Shown in pieces: positions 45,015 through 55,578 of a stretch of DNA of 64,000 nucleotides. The notes under the pieces are model-generated. The model saw only the letters and a list, made by a program, of their open reading frames with translations, did not search any database and was not told where the DNA came from. The DNA is taken from the NCBI GenBank assembly GCA_034440615.1, contig JAOTOM010004626.1, positions 297,501 to 361,500 on the forward strand. The letters are read 5' to 3'. Both the position numbers and the translations under genes were made by a program. Each line of letters begins with the position of its first letter. Within the stretch, counting starts at the first letter, position 1. Origin of the DNA: Ashinkailepas kermadecensis. Taxonomy: Eukaryota > Arthropoda > Thecostraca > Neolepadidae.

Positions 45015-45887
45015 ACGTTACCTAACCATAGTAACTGGTTTATTGCCATTACACAGTATGCAGGTGGAGATCCGTTATGGGCACCCGGTAGTACAACAAG
45101 GGTATTATTTAATTTAAGGTAATCACAAGGCAAGTTTTGCACACATTTTGCCTCCATGAATCATACAAAGGGGTTAGGTTTGATTAAGCTACATTATGTT
45201 TTGTTCTAAGCTAGAAAAACTTACAAAAAAGTTTTTTTTTTCAAAACAAAGTTTAATTTCCCTTGATAAAAACAGTGCAAGCTAGCTTAGGTTAGTTACG
45301 TCAACTTTTTAAGTTTATTTTTTTAAGAACAAAAAAAATTATTTTGAAATTTTCAATAAGACATTTATTTCTTGCATGGAGGGTTAGGCAAGGTTAGGTA
45401 AGGTTATGTTACATCTTTTTACTCTTCTATATTTGGAACCTTAATTTTTATGCTATTTTACTCAAATCCAATATGAAATCCGATATGAAACATTTCCCAC
45501 GAGACAATGGTGTGGGAATCCCATGCGGCGTTCCCTATGGGAATCCATCATGGGATTCCTACACAGTCTCCAAGGGATTTTATACTATTCCCAGGGTGAA
45601 TACTCCAGGGATTCCCATTAAGAAATTCCAGTGGGGAAGCACAGACCCTGGTGTGATTTATGAACCAGCATAAACCCCACTGGTCTTCCCAGAGCATGTT
45701 CATACAAACAGGATGAAACGATGTACGACACGCATATTTTGAAAGACAAACAAACGATATTTCACGTATATTTATTAGGCGTTTTTGCAAGGTCAGCCAA
45801 CATGTTGCATCTCAGCCACTCCCGGCGCTCTCACTGCGGGGTAGACGATTTGGACGATTCGGACTATCGAAAAGCGGTGCTGGAGCA
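45015..45887. other. AT-rich stretch with TTAGG-like dispersed repeat; no gene
   Basis: CCTCCATGAATCATACAAAG followed by GGGTTAGGTTTG (45151-45182) recurs in variant form near 49318 and 50377, and inverted near 60841 and 61815. Bases 45500-45630 carry several GGGAATCCC and GGGATTCCC words. Confidence 0.55.
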
Positions 45888-46100
45888 TCTAACGTAATGT
45901 TTATTCTTCACTCTTGTATGACAAGTTACACTACCCCATATCTCTGCTTAACTCAACTTATCCAGTATTCTTCCAGCTCACACGTAACGCAGCCATGATG
46001 CTCGCCAAGCCCGGCAGCACTCCTCTGCCCCCCACGCAACAACCTGCAGTGCACGTTCACACCACCAGGTGGCTATCGGTCTCGCCGGAAGCGACCGTCA
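45888..46100 (-). repeat. 3' LTR of the Gypsy-like element
   Basis: 213 bp, about 90 percent identical to 48788-49000. On the minus strand it starts TGACGGTCGCTTC; the far end is degraded (AGA where the other LTR has GCA). Confidence 0.93.
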
Positions 46101-46122
46101 CATCTCCTCTCCTTTCCTTTCC
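46101..46122 (-). promoter_or_regulatory. Polypurine tract
   Basis: Read on the minus strand, GGAAAGGAAAGGAGAGGAG ends 3 bases before the 3' LTR, the expected place for the plus-strand primer. Confidence 0.85.
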
Positions 46123-46866
46123 GAAAGGAGACTAGACTACAAACAGCATCCCACCGCGAGATGGCTACCAGTTCACATCTTCTTTCCCCTCCGATGCGAA
46201 GAAGTCTAACGGATGGCATCGCACGAACAGCATCGCGACCTAACCTTGCTCGGGCCTCTCAAGGCAAACATGGGCATCGAAGTTACGAGCACATGGTATC
46301 ACGGCAACACATAGCAACGAAGGCGATAGCAAAGCTACGCAGGCTCGGCAACTCTCGTCGCGAGGATTGTGACGGCAGCAGATCCGCACTGACACAGCAG
46401 CAGATCCATACTGACACTGCAGAAGATCCATGCTGACACAGTAAGCCTCTATACCAAAACAACCGAATGCCCGCACACACACACACAACATGCCCATATC
46501 GACAGAGGAGCCCCATACCGACACAGAGCGTCGATGCCGATACCTCAGCAAATATATACTACCACCGTAGAATGGCGTACCGTTCATTCTGACAGGTCGA
46601 TAACGACACACCAGAAAGCCCATACCATCGGCAAAGCAGCGAAGCACACACATGGCGATTGAAACGCTGTGGTACGTAGTCAGTCAGATATGAAGGTGGA
46701 CATACCAGGCGCAAGGGACGGCGCGGCCCTGGGTGAGAAGGGGAAGTGGGGATCCCAAGGGCTGCGGGCAGACCAGACGGAAAGACCTACGGGTCGGCAG
46801 ACCGGGCACGGAAACTGGGTTGTACCGGTGGCACTTGTGCCGACTGAGGGCAGGCTAATGCCTGCC

Positions 46867-47235
46867 CTAAGGGCTTCCTTCCTGGGCTGGTGAGGGGTTA
46901 TTTGTTGCAAGCAGTTGGCGACGATTCCTACGATACGTTACGCCCTGTACACATACCAAATAGGCGCGAGGGCCCGCAGCACCCACACATACACTGGGAG
47001 ACCAGGTGGGCCGCCCTGGCAGCCGCATACGTACTGACTGACCAGGCCGGAGTGGGGGCAGGTGCTTCTTTCCCGAGGCACAATAAATCGCGTGGCAAAC
47101 CTTTTGTCGAAGCATCTCTTCCTGTACGGTCATGGGATACTGGGTTTCAGACTTTCCCGTCGAGTGGGCAAGAAAGTGCGGCACGCCCGGCCAAAAGCTT
47201 CTGGCCCGTCGACATCGTCCAAGGCCCAACAGCAC
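46867..47235 (-). pseudogene. Integrase C-terminal remnant (Gypsy pol)
   Basis: A 122-codon minus-strand frame contains LRPGQSVRMRLPGRPTW and YLVCVQGVTYRRNRRQLL. These match the chromatin-binding C-terminal domain of invertebrate Gypsy integrases (a basic beta-barrel ending in Y-RRNRR-L). The catalytic core is absent. Confidence 0.75.
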
Positions 47236-47237
47236 AC

Positions 47238-47560
47238 AGCTAAAGTCGACATCTTAGGTCAGACGCCACCAGCTAAAGTCAACATCTTCCAAGGCACGGT
47301 AACAGCACAAAGCTAAGGTCGACATCGTAGGTCAGACGCCACCAGCTAAAGTCAACATCGTCCAAGGCACGATAACAGCATACAGCTAGTCAATATCGTC
47401 CAAGGCACGGTAACAGCATACAGCTACTCAATATCGTCCAGGGCACGATGACAGCACACAGCTAAAGTCGACATCTTAGCTCAGACGCCACCAGCTAAAG
47501 TCAACGTCTTTTAAGGCACGGTAACAACACAAGGCTAAAGTCGATGTCTTAGGTCAGATG
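47238..47560. repeat. Tandem repeat of about 73 bp inside the LTR element
   Basis: Four to five copies or part-copies of a unit containing AGCTAAAGTCGACATCTTAG, CAGACGCCACCAGC and AAGGCACGGTAACAGCA. Confidence 0.85.
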
Positions 47561-48250
47561 CCAGTGTACAATCTCGGTGAAAAAGCATGCATCTGCCCAG
47601 TGCAAAACAGATCGCGACACCGCGAAAGCTTCGCCTGCTGAACCCGAGCACAGCAGACTCAACGTACAGGCATCTTCACAAAGGCAGGTCTGCGGTGGAT
47701 CTTAACAGCGCCGAACTCCAATCCTGCACGACCTCTCCCTGCTATAGTGAAGGCCACCAGTGGACTTCCACCCGACCTAACTAGCGGCTCCAACAGCCGC
47801 CGGACTCCGCACGAGATCAGCTACCTACACTGACGTCAAATGTCAGCCACACTGACGTCACATTCCGGCCGCAGTGACGCCACACCTGCCAGCGAGTTCC
47901 TCGTACATACTCATCCAGAGGCAGCACATCACACTCAGAGCCAGTCTACCAAGAAAAAATGTAACTAGCTTGCATCCCTTGCACACGGAGTTGTATGCTC
48001 TTTGCTCGGGCACTGCTCACCGGTGTCAAGGTACTCAGTCTGAGATGTCATCAAGTCGTACTGGTGGAGTGTCGGTGGCAAGGTCCAGTGATACCCTCTT
48101 GGCGGCGACCGTGCGTAGCTGCTGCCACCTATTGGCCGCGACGGGCGGCTGACGGCGACCCGGATTGGCGGGAACAATGCCGCCGGCCAGGACACGGGGC
48201 GAGATCGGCACGACCGGACAGCGCAGGCGCCGGCATCGATGCATGGCGGC

Positions 48251-48295
48251 ACACTTCTCTGCCGCGAAGTGGTTGAATTCCCCACAATTCCGACA
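48251..48295 (-). pseudogene. Gag zinc knuckle remnant
   Basis: On the minus strand WGKRCRNCGEFNHFAAEKC is encoded, matching the WGK-C--CGK-NHFA--C knuckle of Gypsy Gag, with one extra residue before the last Cys. It sits in a 114-codon frame (48035-48379). Confidence 0.75.
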
Positions 48296-48392
48296 CCGCT
48301 TTCCCCAAGGCACACAGTAAGAACGAGCTAATGGATGGACCAGACTGCAGAATTGTGTACCTCTTCTGCATCCTTGCACCAGTAGGGAGACT

Positions 48393-48553
48393 ACCCGGGG
48401 ACGAGTGGTCTAGGGGTAAGATGCTCGTCTCGCAATTGAAAGATTGTGGGTTCGAATCTCACCTGTCGCTACTCTTCGCCCGCGACCAATCGGCGTGAGA
48501 GATTGGCGACGCTATATGACTCAACGGTCGACATGTCGTAAAACCAATAACCA
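48393..48553 (+). mobile_element. tRNA-derived SINE, copy 4
   Basis: Flanked by the 15-bp duplication ACCAGTAGGGAGACT (48378-48392 and 48554-48568). A box TGGTCTAGGGG at 48406-48416 and B box GTTCGAATC at 48450-48458, both matching pol III consensus. Tail ACCAATAACCA. Inserted in the Gypsy-like element, so younger than it. Confidence 0.95.
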
Positions 48554-48598
48554 ACCAGTAGGGAGACTGGGCTACGACGGCCACGTCGGCGCCCTCCA

Positions 48599-48760
48599 TC
48601 ACGCGCAGGTCACGACCGGCGGCTTACCGAGACTTGCACCGGGACCGGCTTGGACGAAGGTTCCGTCGCGGTCCCGTAGTATTCCGTCCCGACGCCAGGT
48701 ACGCCATGTTGCCTCCAGGGACGGGGCTGAGAAATCCAACCGGCTGGGGTTCGGAATGCG
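48599..48760 (-). pseudogene. Gag N-terminal remnant of the Gypsy-like element
   Basis: Just downstream of the primer-binding site the minus strand encodes ASRIPNPSRLDFSAPSLEA then TWRTWRRD, the typical P--LDF-----W--WRQ opening of Gypsy Gag. The nearest ATG is one base out of frame, so it is not a functional start. Confidence 0.65.
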
Positions 48761-48772
48761 ACTTGCATAATC

Positions 48773-48787
48773 CGGCTTCTGACACCA
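48773..48787 (-). promoter_or_regulatory. Primer-binding site, tRNA-Leu type
   Basis: The minus strand reads TGGTGTCAGAAGCCG immediately after the 5' LTR. TGGTGTCAGAAG is complementary to the 3' end of a tRNA-Leu-type primer. Confidence 0.8.
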
Positions 48788-49000
48788 TGCAACGTAATGC
48801 TTATTCTTCACTCTTGTAGGACAAGTTACACTACTCAATATCTCTGCTTAACTCAACTTATCCAGTATCCTTCCAGCTCACACGCAACGCAGCCACGATG
48901 CTCGCCCAGTCCGGCAACACTCCTCTGCTTCCCACGCACCAAACTGCAATGCACGTTCACACCACTAGGTGGCTATCGGTCTCGCCAGAAGCGACCGTCA
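48788..49000 (-). repeat. 5' LTR of the Gypsy-like element
   Basis: 213 bp; on the minus strand begins TGACGGTCGCTTC and ends ATTACGTTGCA, giving the TG...CA termini expected for LTRs. Confidence 0.93.
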
Positions 49001-49845
49001 CCACCGTCACAACGGATGTCTGAGTCATGGAGTTTACGCCTTACTTTTCAGTTGGCAAGCAAAATAATAGCAAAAAGTAGGGCTTCAAGTGGGGTAATAT
49101 GTAATGAAGAATAAAGCTAAGCTTTAGAAACAGAAAACAAAGTTAACCTAGTCTAAGCTCTTTAAACTAAACTATTAAAATTAAAGGTCTAAACCATGAA
49201 GACGATGGAACCATTCGCTCTTCTCTATTCACTCGACGCTAAACTCTAAACCATTAAAATTAAAAGGATATTATTGCTGCTTAAGGTATCTACAAGATAA
49301 GTCTTGCACATAGTTTACCTCCATGAGGCAAACAAAGGGTTAGGTTTGGTTAGATTAGGATGGGTTAAACTTTTTCCTTTAGACCAGACATAGCATATCA
49401 GGGAGAAAATGTACAAACACGTCTCTGAACACGATTAAGATGATGGAACCATTCGCTGTTGTGGACATTTTTCAAAATTTTGATATTCTTCATGATTTTT
49501 TATTACTATTTTTTAGAAAAATTTTTTTATTTTGTGGTTTAAAACGAACATTCTATCAACTTGCGTGTTTGTATATTGCAAAGAAAAACAGGAGAATTTG
49601 TGATATTTTTAATTTATTAAACAAACTTGTTTATTCTCAAAAGCAGTTTGTGGTAGGTTAGGTTAGGTTAGGTTAGGTTAAGATAGGCTTGTTCTTAATT
49701 TGGAAAATTTTAAGACAACAAATTGTTTGAAAGTTGTCAAATTGTATTTTTTATATTTTTGCTTCTCTAAAGGGGAGCTTAGGCTTGGATAAGCTAGGCT
49801 GTTACATTTTTATTTTTGAAACATAACTTTTTGTGCTGTTACCTA
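49001..49845. other. AT-rich stretch; no gene
   Basis: Includes a sequence near 49045-49110 (CTTTTCAGTTGGC.AGCAAAATAA) that recurs near 60567 and 61541, a second TTAGG-type dispersed repeat near 49310-49360, and a TTAGG run at 49653-49680. Confidence 0.5.
49653..49680 (+). repeat. Short TTAGG array
   Basis: About five perfect TTAGG units, the arthropod telomeric repeat, in an AT-rich interstitial setting. Confidence 0.9.
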
Positions 49846-50467
49846 ATTCAAAGCCCCTTTTCTGGTGTTTTTTTTACTCACAAACTAAAAAGTAAGCATT
49901 TGCACAGAAAATAAGAAGTCCCATTATCTTGGTCATATTCATAAACATTGCATTTGAAGGATAACTTCCAAGAATTCATAAAACACCTTAAAGCACAACT
50001 TTACCAGCAAAACATGTGACTCATTCATCCTGTGAACAACCTAAATGATAATAGTATTGTTGTTAAAACCACCTACTGTACAAAAGGGGTGAACCCTGCC
50101 CTGGCAGAGACCTAGGCAACCATCAGCATAGGTTTCCGAAAATTTTTATCTTGAGCTGGGGCACAATACACGAAGGTAATGGGTAGGTTAAAATGGATTG
50201 GGGGCATACCTTATAGGGTACCATGTTAAAGGTTGAAATTATTGGGGTGGAGGACAGCCAACATGGGGGGGAGGGGCAAGTGCCCTCCCAAAACCATACA
50301 ATACTATACCCCTGTAGGTAGGAGTGTTATTGCAGCTTAAATTAACCAAGAGATGAGGTTACACACAGTTTAACTTCATGAAGCATACAAAGGGATTAGG
50401 TTTTGTTAGGTTATGTTAGGCTCTTTTTAGTTTGTGAGTAAAAAACACCAGAAAAGGGGCTTTGAAT
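49846..50467. mobile_element. 622-bp foldback/MITE-like element
   Basis: Left arm 49846-49892 and right arm 50423-50467 are inverted copies (ATTCAAAGCCCCTTTTCTGG...) differing only by a T-run length change. There is no coding potential inside. Target-site duplication not seen. The right arm abuts the 5' edge of CR1 copy 1. Confidence 0.75.
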
Positions 50468-50639
50468 GAGGCTCTCACTCACTGCTCTGCCCTCGTCGCG
50501 ACCGGTCGTGTTTTTGCGCTCCCGTGACGAGAGAAAACCGTGAGTAAAAGATTGGGCACAGGTGGTTAGTGACTCACTGCCCAAGGGGGCAGTGAGTGGC
50601 AGGTGGTAGGTGGTGGGAGTGGGAAAAACCTAGCGAAGC

Positions 50640-51229
50640 GCTCAACAGGCAGGAGTAGTAACAACATCCAACAGGTTCCAGGCATTGGAGGACTGCCCCC
50701 AGGATAGTGATAGTGATAGTGATAGCAGCAAGGAGAAGTGCTAGTCGTAGGAGACTCTCGTGTGCGGCATTTGGATAGGGTATTCTGTAAAGGTCGGAAA
50801 GGTAGGAGGTGCATACCAGGCCTGGCGCCAAGTTAGAGACCTGGTCAAGTGGTCGCACAGGCCACCAGCGAAAACCAGTTCAGTACAGTTATAGTGCAGG
50901 TAGGAGTGAACAACATAGGTCCTGCTAGGAGTGAGGAGCTGATGCGGACTACAGGGCCCTTCTGGCCACCCTGAAGCAAAGCAATAGCAGAGTTATTGTG
51001 ACAGCTATTCTGCCTAGGGCTGGAGTCTCCCTGAGTGGAGCTCTAGGGCACTGGCAGCCAATGCCAGGGTAGGTAGGCTTTGCAATGAGTTAGGTTTGAC
51101 TTTTGTTGACAAGTGGTGCAGGTTTTATGGCTCATCTGACCTCTATCAGAGGGATGGCTTGCACTTCTCTGAGGAGGGGGTGCAAGTGTTAGGCAAAGTA
51201 TACGAACATGTCCTTCAGGGAAACTAGAT
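50640..51229 (+). pseudogene. CR1 ORF1 with esterase domain, copy 1 (broken)
   Basis: Across frames one can read SNRFQALEDCPQDSDSDSDS, VLVVGDSRVRHLDRVFC, VIVQVGVNNIGPARSEEL, VIVTAILPRAGVSL and DGLHFSEEGVQVL, ending GN and TAG. These are the GDS, GVNN and DGLH blocks of the SGNH/GDSL esterase found in CR1 ORF1. Several frameshifts and stops separate them. Divergence from ORF1 of copy 2 is high. Confidence 0.82.
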
Positions 51230-51422
51230 AATGGGGTGGGGAGGGAAGATTGGCATTGCCATCTCAGGGATATGTCAATAGTGACAGCATAGGCAATAGA
51301 ACCTCACAGTCAGCAAATAGGGGTAGCAGTAGATCAGGGGGCAGAGTGGTGGCTCATCCAGAGATGATAGAGCTACTCAACATAAAAAAGCCAAAGATGG
51401 TCATGGAACTTTTGTTAAGTGT

Positions 51423-54261
51423 ATGATGCTTAATGCTCAGAGCATTCGATCCAAATTTGATGAGTTCAAGTGTTATGTTGCTGAGGAGAAACCAGATTTT
51501 GTTTGCATTACTGAGGCATGGGTCAGTGAGGGATATTTTGGGGATAACTTGCAGGACTATGAGATCCAGGGATACAATATGTTTTATGCAATAGGGGTCC
51601 AGCAGTGAAAGGGGGTGGTGTAATGCTCTATGTGAATAGCTTATACAGTTCTCAAAAAGTAGTAGATGGGGTGAAAAATGTGTCTGTGGAGTCCATTTGG
51701 CTTGATGTTGCTGTGGGAAAAGGCAACAACAATAAACTGAGGATAGGAGCTTTGTATCGATCAGGAACCTTGCCACATTCTCAGCAACTGGAGCTTGATA
51801 AGGTGATTTGTGAGGAAATCAGTAGAAACTTTCAGAGGAAATGCCTTATTCTTGGTGACTTTAATCTAAAAGGATATGAAAATGTTGGTGTTGGCTCCCA
51901 TCATGTAAACTGTTTAGGAAATGCCTTGAAGAGGACTTGTTCTTACACCAGTTTGTAATGGAACCAACCAGGCAGGGCTCATTCTTGGACCTTGTCTTCT
52001 CAGATTTAAGTGATTTAGTTCAAGACTTGACTGTAGGAGAAACTCTGGGAAGAAGTGACCATAACATAGTGAGATTCAAGGCACAGGTATCAGGGACAAT
52101 CAGGATAATTTGGCAAAGATTCCAAATTTTAACAGGGCAGACTTTGCCTGCATGAGAGAGGCTTTAAGTGCCATAAAATGGGAAGAAGAATTCTTTGATT
52201 TAAATGCCTGTGAAATGTGGGAAAAGTTCAAATCCTACTTGAGGGAAATTCAGATTAGACATGTCCCCCAAAAGCAAAGGCGCAAAGAAGGGTAGGAAAG
52301 CCAGCATGGCTTACACCAGATGTGATGAAAGCAATTAAGGCTAAGAAAGGAGCATTTAGAGTATTTAAGGAGGCTTCAAATATCGTAAATCTAAGGTCGT
52401 ATCAAAAATCTAGAGATGCTGTGAAGCAGAAAATCAGAGCAGCAAAGCGAGCAAAAGAATTGGATTTGGCTAGGAACTGTAATGGGGACAGTAAAAGTTC
52501 TTTAGTTTCTACAAGCTAAGTAAAGTTTCAAGCACAATTGGTCCACTGGATGTAAATGGGACTATATTGAGTGAGGATAGCGAGATGGTTGAGGAGCTGA
52601 GCAAGCAGTTTAAATCAGTGTTTACAGTGGAGGATGTGACTAATCTGCCAACCGTGAACCACAGTTCAGTGACAGGTGATCAGATACACGATGTTGATTT
52701 CATTGATAGTGATATTGTTTTCAATTATATCAGAAAAATAAAGACAAACAAGGCAGCAGGACCCGATGGAATTTATGCTAGGGTATTGCGGGAAGCTGAA
52801 AAGGAAGTGGCAATTCCACTTAGTATAATATTTTGTAGATCAGTTTCGCAAAATGAAATTCCAACAGATTGGAAAAGGGCAAATGTAGTTCCTATTTTCA
52901 AGAAAGGAGAAAGAGGGAAAGTTGAAAACTATAGGCCAGTAAGCCTCACATCCCTAGTCTGCAAGGTACTCGAATCAATTATCAAGGATAGAATAGTTAG
53001 TTTTCTGGAAGGAAACAAATTGATTCAAGATACTCAACATGGGTTTAGAAAAGGGCGATCGTGCCTCACAAATCTCTTGGACTTTTGAATTTTGCTACAG
53101 AACAATTTGATCAGGGAAATCAGGTTGATGTAGCATATCTTGACTTTAGTAAGGCCTTTGACAAGGTACCCCATAAACGGTTAATGATGCAGCTTCAGGT
53201 CCATGGTATTGCAGGTAGCATCCTAAAATGGATAGAGTTGTGGCTTTCAGATAGACAGCAGAGAGTGATGCTAAATGGTACAAAGTCATCATGGCAAAAT
53301 GTTCTTAGTGGAGTCCCCCAGGGGTCGGTACTGGGGCCACTATTGTTCATTATATATGTGAATAGCATTGAATGTGGCCTAAGCAGTAAGGTTTTGAAAT
53401 TTGCGGATGATTTGAAGATCTTTAGGGCAATAACAGGGCAAAATGAGCAGGTTTTGCTGCAGAAAGACTTAGACGAGCTAGTGAAGTGGTCCGAAAATGG
53501 CAAATGAAGTTTAATTTTGATAAGTGCAAAGTCATGCATGTAGGTAGGCAGCATATGAAGGCTCCATACTTGATGGGTGGCCAAGTACTATCTGTGACTG
53601 AGCAGGAGAAGGACTTAGGTGTTATTTTGAACACAAAATTGGGGGCATCAGAACAGACCAAAGAAGCCAGGAAGAAGGCACTAAGAATGCTTGGGGCAAT
53701 ACAGAGGAATGTGTCATACAAAAGTGAGGAGGTCATCAGGAAGCTTTACTGTGCATATGTCAGGCCACATTTGGATACTGTGTCCAAGCTTGGTCCCCTA
53801 GTTATGAGAAAGATTGTTGGCTTTTAGAGAGAGTACAAAGAGGGCAACAAAATGGTTAATGGTATAGGCAACCTGGAATATGAGGAAAGACTGAGGAAAT
53901 TGAACATGTTTTCACTTAGATATAGAAGGCTGAGAGGAGATCTCATCGAGGTTTTTAAATTTGTTCATGGTCAGGAACAGGGATATCTCAGGAAATGTTT
54001 GAATTTAACAGAAATGATGCAATTAGAGGTCATCAATTCAAAATTAAAGTTAATCACAGCAGGACAAGGTTAAGACAGTCTTTCTTCACCAACAGGGTAG
54101 TAGAACACTGGAACCAGCTGCCAGGAACCATTGTCAGTAGCAACACACTGAACATCTTTAAAAACGGCATAGACAATCATTATAAGAATAGGGGGATTGT
54201 TTTTCTGTATTCAGGGAAGGTTGATCGACAGGGAGGAGTGGGAGTTGGGAGGAGTTTGTAA
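51423..54261 (+). pseudogene. CR1 ORF2: endonuclease and reverse transcriptase, copy 1 (broken)
   Basis: At least eight frameshifts. The endonuclease is readable as LNAQSIRSKFDE, CITEAWVSE, ILGDFNLKG and LGRSDHNIV (catalytic Asp-His intact). The RT is readable as VVPIFKKGERGKVENYRPVS, AYLDFSKAFDKVPHK, SGVPQGSVLGPLLF and KFADDLKIF. The C-terminal YVRPHL and NRVVEHWNQLP segments follow. It is about 97-98 percent identical to ORF2 of copy 2 by eye. Confidence 0.9.
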
Positions 54262-54640
54262 TTGTTGACTGTGTTATGGAATAGCAAGTGAGTCTCTTAT
54301 TAAGTCTAAATGCTTTATAACTTTATATAGGGTGTACCTAGCAGTGGATTCAGCACCTTCCTTCGGGATGTGATACTGATGAGATTGTCTATGGTAGCAC
54401 AATGTGTATGATGGGAGGAGTTTGTAATTGTTGAGTGTATTATGCAATAGCACGTGAGTCTCTTATTAAGTCTGAACGCTTTATGAATTTCTGTGGGATG
54501 TGCCTAGCAGTGGATTCGGCACCTTCCTTCGGGATGTGATGCTGATGAGGTTGTCTATGGTGGCACGATGGGTGTGATGGGAGGAGCTTGTGATTATTGA
54601 GGGTGTTAGGCGGTAGCAAGTGGTGGTGTTAGATGGGCTG
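54247..54640. repeat. 166-bp tandem repeat in the 3' UTR of CR1 copy 1
   Basis: GGGAGGAGTTTGTAATTGTT-like starts occur at 54247, 54413 and 54579. Each unit contains CTCTTATTAAGTCT and CTTTAT, which resembles the true 3' end (CTCTTATTAAGCCT...CTTTATGAC) at 54750-54790. Confidence 0.88.
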
Positions 54641-54795
54641 GGATATATAGCTTCCTCGGAACTTGGGATAAGGGATTGATTGGGGTGGGAGTATGTACAT
54701 TCTAGTACCTTTCTAGATAGGCTTAACCCAGATGGGCCCCTGTGGCTCTTATTAAGCCTTAATACTTTATGACTTTATGACTTTATGGAGGGAGG

Positions 54796-54878
54796 ATTTG
54801 TTCTATTGTAGGCCTAGGTTAAGAAGGAGCGGTTATATTATTTAAATTAAGTATATTAGACTTATCCTAGGTATTCTA
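54796..54878. other. Short spacer between the two CR1 copies
   Basis: AT-rich; no feature seen. The exact 5' end of CR1 copy 2 is not defined. Confidence 0.4.
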
Positions 54879-55578
54879 AGCTTCTATAATTATCGATCGG
54901 CCACGTGGACGTTTGTAGACGGGTGGAGCGGCCGCGTGGCTTAGGTTTCTGTTAGCATAGAGGAATAAGTTTGTGTTATTGTATAGGTATCTCGGTTTTT
55001 GATTATATTAGTGTTTAGTTTGGTTTAGTTGGCGTTTGCAGCTGGTGGTAGGTATTTAGCAATTACTTCTGTGCATATATTTGCATAGTTTTATCTCATA
55101 AGTTTCTTTTTAACAAGCAGATTTTTAGCTTCTAGAATTATCGATCGGCCACGTGGACGCTTTGTAGACGGGTGGAGCGGCCACGTGGCTTAGGTTTCTG
55201 TTAGCATAGAGGAATAAGTCTGCGTCCGCTTGGTGTTTAAGTTTAAGATAGACTTTAAGATTAAAATAGTGAGCTTAAATTACACTAGGTAGCTTCTAGA
55301 ATTATCGATCAGCCACGTGAACGCTTTGAAGACGGGTGGTGCGGTCTCGTGGCTTAGGTTTCTGTAGTGTAGAGGAATAAGTCAGTGTCTTTTTGGTGTT
55401 TAAGTTTAAGATAGAGCTTAGGACTAAAATAGTGAGCTTAAATTACCACTAGGTATATTTTCAATATACTGGTGTAATTGCAAAGATATCTAGGGTTTAA
55501 AAAAAAAAATTCGTTTGGTTTAGTTGGAGTTTGTAGTTGGTGAGAGTCGGGATAACTTTATTTTTATTTAAAAAAAAA
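54879..55578 (+). promoter_or_regulatory. CR1 copy 2 5' region with three tandem monomers
   Basis: AGCTTCTARAATTATCGATC followed by GGCCACGTGGACG, GACGGGTGGAGCGG and TTAGGTTTCTGTTAGCATAG begins at about 54880, 55130 and 55290. The TTTGGTTTAGTTGG...GGTG end also occurs twice (about 55018 and 55515). Spacing is 250 and 160 bp. Repeated 5' UTR units act as promoters in some LINEs; that role here is inferred. Confidence 0.7.

Larger units (their letters stand above)
45888..49000 (-). mobile_element. Gypsy-like LTR retrotransposon, internally deleted
   Basis: Minus-strand element with two 213-bp LTRs (TGACGGTCGCTTC...), a primer-binding site, a polypurine tract, gag head and zinc knuckle, and an integrase C-terminal remnant. 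Protease, RT and RNase H are missing from the 2.7-kb interior. Flanking 5-bp target-site duplication is not evident (GAGCA versus CCACC). SINE copy 4 is inserted in it. Confidence 0.88.
50468..54795 (+). mobile_element. CR1-type non-LTR retrotransposon, copy 1 (degenerate)
   Basis: Broken esterase ORF1, broken EN-RT ORF2, a 3' UTR with 166-bp tandem repeats and a 3' terminus with the 8-bp repeat TTTATGAC (about 54765-54790). Octamer 3' repeats are a CR1 hallmark. Confidence 0.88.

Noticed and set aside
48393..48553. Possible true tRNA gene
   Set aside because: A and B boxes are perfect, but the acceptor and anticodon arms do not fold convincingly and the unit is a repeated insertion with target-site duplications, so it is a SINE head.
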